From positions 1 to 35,458 of the forward strand of contig JAKSBZ010000273.1 in the NCBI GenBank assembly GCA_022360875.1: a DNA stretch of 35,458 nucleotides, given 5' to 3'. The translations under genes were made by a program, and so were the position numbers. Below the pieces are notes generated by a model. That model was not told the origin of the DNA. It did not search any database and saw only the letters and a program-made list of their open reading frames with translations. Shown one piece after another: positions 1 to 6,111 of the stretch (within the stretch, counting starts at the first letter, position 1; each line of letters begins with the position of its first letter). Origin of the DNA: Cytophagales bacterium (lineage in GTDB: Bacteria; Bacteroidota; Bacteroidia; Cytophagales; Cyclobacteriaceae).

Positions 1-81
1 GCAAAAGTTATTGATGGTCAGCTCGCTCGATTCCCACTGTTCGATGAGCGCATACATTTGTTCTTCCCGGGTCTGTCCCAT
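1..81 (-). CDS. IS66-type accessory protein TnpA-like, N-terminal part
   Basis: An ATG at 81 opens 27 codons that continue past the window edge. The protein begins MGQTREEQMYALIEQW, followed by ESSELTINNFC. The pattern of an acidic helix with EQMYALIEQW, then a helix-turn-helix-like start and FC, is typical of the short first ORF of IS66-family elements in Bacteroidota, which helps transposition alongside TnpB and TnpC. There is no clear Shine-Dalgarno site, but a -7 box lies 22 nt upstream. With only 27 residues the family call rests on resemblance and on the adjacent GTAA end. Another small transposase-associated protein is possible. Confidence 0.5.
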   Translation of the reverse strand, partial: MGQTREEQMYALIEQWESSELTINNFC

Positions 82-103
82 AATCTTTGTGTTGATGATG
101 TTA

Positions 104-111
104 CAAAGGTA
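104..111 (-). promoter_or_regulatory. -7 promoter box TACCTTTG of the insertion element
   Basis: TACCTTTG matches the Bacteroidota -7 consensus TAnnTTTG exactly. It should start transcription near position 100, giving a leader of about 19 nt before the ATG at 81. It points away from the thiD remnant. Confidence 0.55.
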
Positions 112-157
112 AAATGGTTCCGGGTGTTAAGGAAGACGTGCTACGCCGAAGAGTTAC

Positions 158-715
158 AGCGTTCTGAGCCAATTCAGCATGGAGAACATTGTGCTGGACC
201 CGGTAATGGCCGCCACTTCGGGCGATCTGCTGCTGCAGCGCGAAGCCGTAGAGCGGCTGAAGCTGTTTCTTCCCAAAGCCCGGCTGATCACACCCAACCT
301 TCCGGAGGCTGAAATTCTTCTGGAGAAAAAAATCCGCACGCAGAAGGACATCTACGAGAGTGCGCCGGCCCTGGCCGAAAAATTCAACACTTCGGTTTTG
401 CTGAAAGCCGGTCATCTGGAAAATGAGGAAAGCCATCTCACGGATATTTTTTTCTGCTATGAAAACAAGAAGAGCATTGAACTGCGCGCGGCAATGATTT
501 CCACAAAAAACACGCACGGCACCGGCTGCAGCCTGTCCTCCTCTGTTGCGGCTTTTCTTGCGCAGGGATATCCGCTGGAAGAAGCTGTGAAAAAAGGAAA
601 AGACTACCTGCATGGCGCGCTCAAAGCCGGAAAAGACAAAACGCTGGGGAAAGGACACGGGCCTGTTCATCACTTTTACACGCTCGGCAGTCCCGAAGCC
701 CTGCTCGTACAGTAG
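158..715 (+). pseudogene. thiD: thiD remnant: hydroxymethylpyrimidine kinase lacking its N-terminus
   Basis: The readable frame matches the C-terminal two thirds of ThiD, which phosphorylates HMP and HMP-phosphate in thiamine synthesis. Visible motifs are ENIVLDPVMAATSGD at the start, the substrate/anion-loop motif THGTGCSLSS, and a C-terminal GKGHGPVHHF. Family proteins are about 265 residues; the first ATG (179) leaves only 178. The part holding the usual start (LTIAGSDPSGGAG-like) is absent. In-frame homology-like residues extend up to about 158, where the probable insertion-sequence end lies. In this frame a stop occurs at 128-130. I infer inactivation by insertion or by an accompanying deletion. 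A truncated product from ATG 179 could be made but should not be an active kinase. Confidence 0.75.
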
Positions 716-736
716 ATATTGATTGACTGAAAAATG

Positions 737-790
737 AAATGGAAAAATTGGCCAGTGGATTTCAAATCCTCAGCCGCTTTTCCATTTTTT
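737..790 (+). terminator. possible terminator after the thiD remnant
   Basis: The arms AAATGGAAAA and TTTTCCATTT, about 30 nt apart, are followed by a short T run. The stem is AT-rich and the loop long, so this is weak. Confidence 0.3.
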
Positions 791-810
791 TATTCTTAAT
801 AAATTATTCT

Positions 811-866
811 TAAAAAATGACGCCTGCACATACGGCTTTTTTCAGAAAAAGCAATTCAGCGTCATT
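811..866 (-). terminator. terminator of the S4-domain gene
   Basis: On the minus strand AATGACGC (866-859) pairs with GCGTCATT (823-816). An inner GCTTTTT/AAAAAGC hairpin lies between them, and T residues follow the outer arm. It starts five bases after the stop codon of the minus-strand gene. Confidence 0.65.
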
Positions 867-870
867 GTAC

Positions 871-1080
871 TCAGCGGATTACGATTTCCTCTCCGTTGAA
901 CAGCACTTTATCCCCCGCACGGAGTTTTTTGCGTTTGCGAAGCTCTGTTTCTCCGTTCACCTCCACTTCACCGCTAACGATAAACATATTCGCCTCTCCT
1001 CCCGAAGCCACAAAGTTCATTGCTTTCAGCAAGTTGTTCAGCTCAATATATTCGTGACCTTTCAATGTAAACTCTTTCAT
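871..1080 (-). CDS. small S4-domain RNA-binding protein (YbcJ type)
   Basis: A 69-residue protein that is essentially a single S4 domain. It begins MKEFTLKGHEYIELNNLLKA and contains SGGEANMFIVSGEVEVNG followed by ELRKRKKLRAGDKV, the pattern of the YbcJ/S4-like family, which is thought to bind structured RNA. I chose the ATG at 1080 because the family is about 70 residues long and starts at this motif. An in-frame ATG at 1161 would add 27 residues with no family counterpart. A perfect -7 box at 1169-1176 would put the transcription start almost on that upstream ATG, leaving an 80-nt leader before 1080. Translation from 1161 as a leaderless mRNA cannot be excluded. The gene has its own terminator. 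Confidence 0.8.
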   Translation of the reverse strand: MKEFTLKGHEYIELNNLLKAMNFVASGGEANMFIVSGEVEVNGETELRKRKKLRAGDKVLFNGEEIVIR

Positions 1081-1168
1081 GTCTTGCTCATTAATTTGAA
1101 TAGCAGAAAGACGCCCCGAAAAGCCCGCCGCTTTCCAATTGTCATCTCTCCATTTTTTCATTAAAAAA

Positions 1169-1176
1169 CAAAGATA
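1169..1176 (-). promoter_or_regulatory. -7 promoter box TATCTTTG before the S4 gene
   Basis: Exact TAnnTTTG match. The last G is seven bases from the ATG at 1161, so the RNA should start close to that ATG. No clear -33 TTTG is seen. Confidence 0.55.
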
Positions 1177-1343
1177 AGCACTTCACACGAATTATTATTT
1201 TCCTTAGTGTTAATTATTAGCAATTTAGCTTGAACCATTACCTGATTACTCTTGTACGCTTATTGAAAGAGAAAGAAATAATCTGACTGTTTATTCAAAA
1301 AATTGCATTATTTTAAACAGACAACAATCAACAGCCAATCAGC

Positions 1344-1913
1344 ATGTCTTCCCAAAAAACAAACGCGCCATTCAAGCTCCCTCAGGAATCTCAGGTGGAA
1401 ATCACGCAGCTGATGCTTCCAAACTATTCCAATTTCAGCGGCAAAATATTCGGCGGACACATTCTCTCGCTCATGGACGAAGTCGCCTTTACCTGCGCCA
1501 GCAAGCACTCCGGAAAATACTGCGTCACCGCATCGGTGGACAAAGTGGACTTCCGCTGCCCCATCGAAGTGGGCGAACTCGTAACAATGAAAGCGCGGGT
1601 CAATTATGTCGGACGCAGCTCGATGGTGGTCGGCATACGCGTCGAAGCCGAAAACATCCGGACCGGCGAAATCAAACACTGCAATTCATCCTATTTCACC
1701 ATGGTAGCCATCGAAGACGGCAAACCCGCACTAGTTCCTGGGCTTATACTCCAGTGCTCCGACAACGTGCGCCGTTTTCTGCGTTCAGCTGAACGCATGC
1801 GCAGCACGCGTCTCAGAAGAAGCACCTACGGAAACAAAAGCACAGAGAATTTCCTGAAAGAAGAATTTCTCGAGCGGCTCAAAGAGTACAACGTTAAGCT
1901 GGATCTGCACTAA
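1344..1913 (+). CDS. hotdog-fold acyl-CoA thioesterase (YciA type)
   Basis: A 189-residue protein with one hotdog domain, predicted to hydrolyse acyl-CoA to free acid and CoA in the cytoplasm. The motif GKIFGGHILSLMDEVAF (about residues 33-49) holds the conserved GG and the catalytic Asp of the YciA/acyl-CoA hydrolase family. SVDKVDFRCPIEVGELV is the next family block. The C-terminal about 50 residues (RRFLRSAERMRSTRLRR onward) are basic and helical and extend beyond the core domain. No Shine-Dalgarno site is seen, and the start is the first ATG before the conserved region. It stands alone, convergent with the helicase gene. A perfect 13-bp palindrome centred on the stop codon (1906-1918) is probably chance. 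Confidence 0.88.
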   Translation: MSSQKTNAPFKLPQESQVEITQLMLPNYSNFSGKIFGGHILSLMDEVAFTCASKHSGKYCVTASVDKVDFRCPIEVGELVTMKARVNYVGRSSMVVGIRVEAENIRTGEIKHCNSSYFTMVAIEDGKPALVPGLILQCSDNVRRFLRSAERMRSTRLRRSTYGNKSTENFLKEEFLERLKEYNVKLDLH

Positions 1914-1995
1914 GTGCAAGCCAGACAATTCATCCGGCTTTCATAACTGTTTGCTAACAGAGATTTTGCAGCCCGTTGCCAGCAAAACCGCTTAC

Positions 1996-3303
1996 TTATT
2001 TTGCCACGGCATACCTGAGCTTCTTTTTTTTCAATCGCTCCGGGCGGATTCTTTTCAACAGAGCCTGAACGGCTTCCTTCCTCACTGCTGCGAAAGACGA
2101 TTTGTCCAATACGTCTATGCGCCCGAGATCAGCTTTGTCCAATTTTCCTTTTTTCATAAAAAAGCCGACTATGTCTATCTTGTTGATCTTGTCTTTTTTG
2201 CCCCCGCTGATGTAAAGCGTCACCCAGCCAGTATCAGAAGGCAATGCCGCCTGTTCGCCCAGCTTGTATTCCTCCGGATTTCCTTCAACGAACTCCGGAA
2301 GCTGCTCATCCCCTGCAAGCACAAGAAAAGAGGTTCCCGATGCATTCATGCGCGCCGTGCGGCCGTTACGATGAACAAAGGCTTCCCGGGTTTCCGGAAG
2401 CTGATAGTGCACAATGTACTTTATCTCCGGAATGTCAAGTCCTCTTGCCGCCAAATCCGTAGCGAGGAGTATGCGGTGGCTTCCGTTACGGAACTTGATC
2501 AGCTCGCGCTCGCGCTCGTCCTGCTCCAGACCTCCGTGAAAAACTCCGTGAGCCAGCCCGTTTTGCATCAGCAGCTCGCTGATTCGCTGCACGGCCTGTC
2601 TGTGGTTGCAAAAAACAATCGCCGGCTGACTTTCCAGCTGGCAGATCAGTCTAAACAAAACGTCCAGCTTGTCAGTGCCGGAAGCCCTCACCCACTGCTG
2701 TTTCAGCATTTCCATTTTTTTTTCTTCCAGGAAGTCCACCGTCTGCATGCCTTCCGCCGCCGCAAATTCTGGAAGGCTCTCCATTTTCGTAGCTGAAGTC
2801 AAAATACGCCTGTCGAGTGTGCTAAGCTGACTGATAATATTTTCCATATCGGACTGAAAACCCAGTTCCAGTGATTTGTCGAACTCATCAAGCACTAAAT
2901 AATGAAGAACGGAAGGATTTATGCTCTCGCGCCTAAAGTGATCGGCCAGTCTGCCCGGCGTGCCTACCAATACTGTCGGAGGCTCCGACAGGTTGTTCAG
3001 CTCTGTTTTCATGGAGTGGCCCCCGTAGCAGCAATTGATCTTGAAGCCGGTTCCCATGCTTCGGAAAACCTGTTCGACTTGAAGCGCAAGTTCTCTGGAC
3101 GGAACTATAACCAGCGCCTGAATGCCTCTGATATTGGGCCTCAGCTCCCGAAGCAGCGAAAGCAAATAGGCCAGCGTTTTGCCCGATCCGGTAGGTGACA
3201 ACACATTTAAACTTCTCGACTCCAAAGCCGTTTCAAGCACTTTTTCCTGCATCGCGTTTAAGCTCTCAATTCCCAAGCGCGTCAATATTTTGTTTATTTC
3301 CAT
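1996..3303 (-). CDS. DEAD-box-type RNA helicase, DbpA-like
   Basis: A 435-residue ATP-dependent RNA helicase. Motif I is SPTGSGKT (36-43), Ia PSREL (68-72), Ib TPGR (115-118), motif II DEFD (139-142) in place of DEAD, motif III SAT, and motif VI HRNGRTAR. After the second RecA-like domain, a C-terminal stretch of about 75 residues (GGKKDKINKIDIVGFF, then GRIDVLDKSSF) resembles the DbpA RNA-binding domain that targets 23S rRNA hairpin 92. A role in large-subunit ribosome assembly is therefore likely, but inferred. The tail is lysine-rich. A near-consensus -7 box (TATCTTTA, 3383-3390) lies about 80 nt upstream. The gene is monocistronic. Confidence 0.92.
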   Translation of the reverse strand: MEINKILTRLGIESLNAMQEKVLETALESRSLNVLSPTGSGKTLAYLLSLLRELRPNIRGIQALVIVPSRELALQVEQVFRSMGTGFKINCCYGGHSMKTELNNLSEPPTVLVGTPGRLADHFRRESINPSVLHYLVLDEFDKSLELGFQSDMENIISQLSTLDRRILTSATKMESLPEFAAAEGMQTVDFLEEKKMEMLKQQWVRASGTDKLDVLFRLICQLESQPAIVFCNHRQAVQRISELLMQNGLAHGVFHGGLEQDERERELIKFRNGSHRILLATDLAARGLDIPEIKYIVHYQLPETREAFVHRNGRTARMNASGTSFLVLAGDEQLPEFVEGNPEEYKLGEQAALPSDTGWVTLYISGGKKDKINKIDIVGFFMKKGKLDKADLGRIDVLDKSSFAAVRKEAVQALLKRIRPERLKKKKLRYAVAK

Positions 3304-3650
3304 CCTTCGTTCTTTTCCCCAAACATCCCCTGTGTTCAGAAACTTTTTCGCAACTGTTTGATCTATTTCAAAAACTGTTTTGTAAAGATACAGTATTTAT
3401 TCCTTAATCCTTCTTCCTGACACAAATCGGACACTAACAGCATTGGGGTTTCAAATTGCAAAACTCGACGGCTATTAAATTTTAATAATAAAAATTCTCA
3501 AACACAACAGCACATCAATACAGAATACAATTAATTTTATCATATGATGCATATTTAAATTAAACCGCTTTATTGGACAAAAAAAAACAAAGCTGCTATT
3601 CCGCCATATGGTCTAAAAAATTGTATATTACTGTCTGACCTTTAAAAACT
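3304..3650. other. AT-rich intergenic region between divergent genes
   Basis: No open frame of credible length is present. It holds a minus-strand near-consensus -7 box (TATCTTTA, 3383-3390) likely serving the helicase gene, a perfect AT-only palindrome TATTAAA-T-TTTAATA (3473-3487), and one copy of a 14-mer seen twice more in the window (3487-3500). No clear plus-strand promoter for the GNAT-like gene was found. Confidence 0.5.
3487..3500 (+). repeat. copy 1 of the 14-mer AATAAAAATTCTCA
   Basis: An identical 14-mer recurs at 12828-12841 and 16592-16605, all on the same strand and all in or at the edge of non-coding DNA. Confidence 0.4.
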
Positions 3651-4172
3651 ATGCATCCACAGACAAATAACCTAGCTTTTCGACGCTTCAAACTGTCAGA
3701 CCTGGACTCTTTTCACGAAACGCAGCTGACCTGCCAGCTCCCGAGACGGCATCCGTACAAGCAGGGCATTTCCGAAAGCGCAAGCAAATTCCTCGAGGCA
3801 CTGCAGCAATCAGAAGACAAGTGCCGCTACTGGGCTCTTGAAGAGGCAGTCAGCGGAGTCTTTTTGGGATACTGCAAACTTTGCAGAAACAGCAAAGATG
3901 AAATTGAAATAGATTATGACCTGCTCGGCAGCGCGAAAAAACTTGGTTTTGAAAAAGTAATTCTATCATTTCTGGCCTGCTATGCATTCTCCCAGCTGAA
4001 GCAGCAATCGGTTAATTGCACAGCCAACAAGAAAAACGGGATTCTTCTCCACGCCTTAGAAGAATTGGGTTTTCAACAAACCGCCGCAGTTTCTTCCTCA
4101 GGAAACGAAACGCTGCTCCGATACAAACTGAACAAAAGCACATTTATTGAACTCGCAGAACAATTCCAGTGA
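3651..4172 (+). CDS. GNAT-like acetyltransferase, divergent
   Basis: A 173-residue protein. The opening LAFRRFKLSDLDSFHETQ resembles the first strand and helix of RimJ/RimL-type GNAT N-acetyltransferases. The later block AKKLGFEKVILSFLACYAF, then NCTANKKNGILLHALEELGF, matches the helix-strand-helix part around the acetyl-CoA site, where family members have a residue-rich 'N..S..v..klGF' pattern. The usual R/Q-x-x-G-x-G/A loop is not clear; YDLLGSAKKLGF occupies that place. Substrate cannot be told. It stands alone, and the start is the only suitable ATG. It could be a catalytically degenerate GNAT. Confidence 0.6.
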   Translation: MHPQTNNLAFRRFKLSDLDSFHETQLTCQLPRRHPYKQGISESASKFLEALQQSEDKCRYWALEEAVSGVFLGYCKLCRNSKDEIEIDYDLLGSAKKLGFEKVILSFLACYAFSQLKQQSVNCTANKKNGILLHALEELGFQQTAAVSSSGNETLLRYKLNKSTFIELAEQFQ

Positions 4173-4182
4173 TTTCAGATTA

Positions 4183-4246
4183 ATTTTTCCGAAAATCGCA
4201 TTCGAACTTTTGTAAGCTGCCTAATATGCATTTTAATCGGAAAAAT
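4183..4246. other. inverted repeat between convergent genes
   Basis: ATTTTTCCGA (4183-4192) and TCGGAAAAAT (4237-4246) are perfect 10-base arms about 44 nt apart. The right arm includes the last codons of the symporter gene. The long loop makes a simple terminator doubtful. Confidence 0.3.
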
Positions 4247-5930
4247 AATTGAATCTGTCGCCCATTGCGCTTAAAAACACCGCGCCAGCAATGACCAGCG
4301 AGCAGCCTACTGCATTGAACCACAGATAACCGACGTCGGTAGTCATAAACAACACAACGACCACCAGCTCCGAGAAAGCAGCCGCCCAAAAAGTTGCCCG
4401 CCCGTTGATTCGCTTGAAAAAAAAGGCCACCAGAAATATCCCCAGAATAGTTCCGTAAAACAGCGATCCGAGAATATTGACGGCTTCAATCAGGTTCTCC
4501 ACCATATAGGCAAAAGTGGCAAAAGCCAGAGCCAGCCCGCCCCACAAAACGGTAATCCATTTTGAAGCGGCCAAATAATGCGCCTCGGAGGCTTCGGGTT
4601 TGATCCATCTTTTGTAAATATCAACAGTCGCCGTCGAACCCAAAGCGTTCAGCTCACCGGCCGTTGACGACATGGCCGCGGAAAGAATAACCGCCAGCAG
4701 AAGCCCAATAAGTCCCTGCGGCAAGTATTTCATTACAAAAGAAATGAAAACGTAATCCGTTTCTTTGGAGCGCACTTCAACTTCCGCCCTGCCAAGCAGC
4801 TCTTTGGTTTTATCGCGCAGCGTCTCCACTTCCGCCTCGCTGGCCCGCAACCCTGCCCGGAGTATTCTGGCCTCGCTGTTTTTACTGAGACGAACGGCGT
4901 CGATATACTGCAATGCCTGTTCTTTTTTCTTTTCAAAGACACGGGCATGCGACTGCTCAATCGCCGCAAACTCCGGCGCAAAGCCTTTCAGCTTAGCCTG
5001 TTCGACCGAGTTCTGATCAAAGTAAACAGGCGGCTTTTCAAACTGGTAAAACACGAAAAGCAGCACCCCGATAATCAGTATAAAAAACTGCATGGGAATC
5101 TTCAGAACACCATTGAAAAGCAATCCCATCCGGCTTTGCTTCAAGCTTTTGCCGGAAAGATAACGCTGCACCTGCGACTGATCGGTTCCAAAATATGACA
5201 GCGCCAGAAAAAATCCCCCCGTCAGCCCGGACCAAATCGTATACTTATCGGTCGGATCGATCTTAAAGCTGAGAACTTCCATATGGCTCATCGCTCCCGC
5301 CAAATCGAATGCGCCCATCAAACCCGCATGTTCTCTTATCTTGCCGACAAGAACAAAAAATGCAGCGAACATTCCCAGAAAAATCACAGCCATCTGCCAC
5401 TTGTGAGTAATGCTTACTGCTCTTGTTCCGCCGGAAACTGTATAAACAATCACCAAAACACCCACAAGCATATTCGTAAGGTTAATATTCCAGCCCAGTG
5501 CTGTCGAAAGTATGATTGAAGGCGCGTAAATGGTGATTCCCGCCGCCAATCCCCGCTGAATCAGAAAAAGCACAGCCGTTAGTGTACGCGTTTGAGGGTT
5601 GAAGCGGCTTTCCAGAAATTCATAGGCCGTGAGCACATTAAGCTTGTAATAAATTGGCAAAAACACTGCGCAGATAACCACAAGAGCAATAGGCAATCCA
5701 AAATAAAACTGAACAAACCCTAATCCGCTGTCGTAACCAAGTCCGGGAGTGGACAAAAAAGTAATGGCACTGGCCTGAGTTGCCATCACCGACAGGCCTA
5801 CCGTCGTCCAGTTCTCTTCTTTTCCGCCAATAAACGTTTGTATGTTTTTATTCTTGTAGGTTTTCCAAGTGCCATATCCCACGATCCCCAGCAGCGTGGA
5901 AAACAATACCGTCCAGTCCAAACTGCTCAT
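4233..5930 (-). CDS. sodium:solute symporter (SSS family)
   Basis: A 565-residue inner-membrane protein of the SSS/SLC5 family, which couples sodium entry to uptake of a small solute. It begins MSSLDWTVLFSTLLG and then shows the family signature region GGKEENWTTVGLSVMATQAS, with about 13 hydrophobic segments. A soluble insert of about 95 residues between later helices (from about EKPPVYFDQN to EVEVRSKETD) is rich in charged heptads and probably a coiled coil. AMSSTAGELNALGS is a conserved late-helix block. I chose the ATG at 5930 because it overlaps the stop of the upstream small gene as ATGA and fits the family start; a longer frame to 6011 has no membrane-protein-like start. The substrate is unknown, but linkage to a PIG-L deacetylase suggests a product of that enzyme, such as a sugar or amino-sugar. 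Confidence 0.92.
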   Translation of the reverse strand: MSSLDWTVLFSTLLGIVGYGTWKTYKNKNIQTFIGGKEENWTTVGLSVMATQASAITFLSTPGLGYDSGLGFVQFYFGLPIALVVICAVFLPIYYKLNVLTAYEFLESRFNPQTRTLTAVLFLIQRGLAAGITIYAPSIILSTALGWNINLTNMLVGVLVIVYTVSGGTRAVSITHKWQMAVIFLGMFAAFFVLVGKIREHAGLMGAFDLAGAMSHMEVLSFKIDPTDKYTIWSGLTGGFFLALSYFGTDQSQVQRYLSGKSLKQSRMGLLFNGVLKIPMQFFILIIGVLLFVFYQFEKPPVYFDQNSVEQAKLKGFAPEFAAIEQSHARVFEKKKEQALQYIDAVRLSKNSEARILRAGLRASEAEVETLRDKTKELLGRAEVEVRSKETDYVFISFVMKYLPQGLIGLLLAVILSAAMSSTAGELNALGSTATVDIYKRWIKPEASEAHYLAASKWITVLWGGLALAFATFAYMVENLIEAVNILGSLFYGTILGIFLVAFFFKRINGRATFWAAAFSELVVVVLFMTTDVGYLWFNAVGCSLVIAGAVFLSAMGDRFNYFSD

Positions 5931-6079
5931 CGGTAAGCCTCCGTTATAAAGTAAAAAATAAAAATTAATACAACCAAAAAAACCAATACAAGCGCATAAA
6001 CGAGTCCCCATCCTTTTTCCGATAATGAGGAAGACTCATTATTCATCTCGCGCTTTACAGTTTTATATTCCTCAGACAT
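5927..6079 (-). CDS. 50-residue single-span membrane protein coupled to the symporter
   Basis: This short gene has an ATG at 6079 and a TGA at 5927-5929. It starts 32 nt after the PIG-L stop codon, and its stop overlaps the symporter start codon by four bases (ATGA), so translation is probably coupled. The protein opens MSEEYKTVKREMNNESSS, a polar and charged N-terminus, then has one strongly hydrophobic helix (GLVYALVLVFLVVLIFIFYF, about 25-44) and ends TEAYR. No known domain is recognised. Conserved placement would suggest an accessory subunit or assembly factor of the transporter. Coding is supported by position, overlap and the clean helix; expression is not shown. Confidence 0.7.
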   Translation of the reverse strand: MSEEYKTVKREMNNESSSLSEKGWGLVYALVLVFLVVLIFIFYFITEAYR

Positions 6080-6111
6080 AGTTTTTCAAAAAAATTTAAG
6101 CCAAAACAAAT

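Larger units (their letters stand above)
1..157 (-). mobile_element. end of an IS66-like insertion sequence
   Basis: On the minus strand the sequence from 157 downward begins GTAACTCTTCGGCG, followed by a perfect -7 box (104-111) and a transposase-accessory-like reading frame starting at 81 that runs off the window. IS66-family ends are known to start with GTAA. Just across this point, on the plus strand, a thiD gene begins in mid-protein. I infer that 157 is the outer end of the element. The other end and the 8-bp target duplication lie outside the window, so the boundary is not proved. Confidence 0.5.

Noticed and set aside
1906-1918. Perfect palindrome TGCACT-A-AGTGCA over the thioesterase stop codon
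   Set aside because: Short, partly coding, no T run and no second copy at a regulatory position; likely chance.
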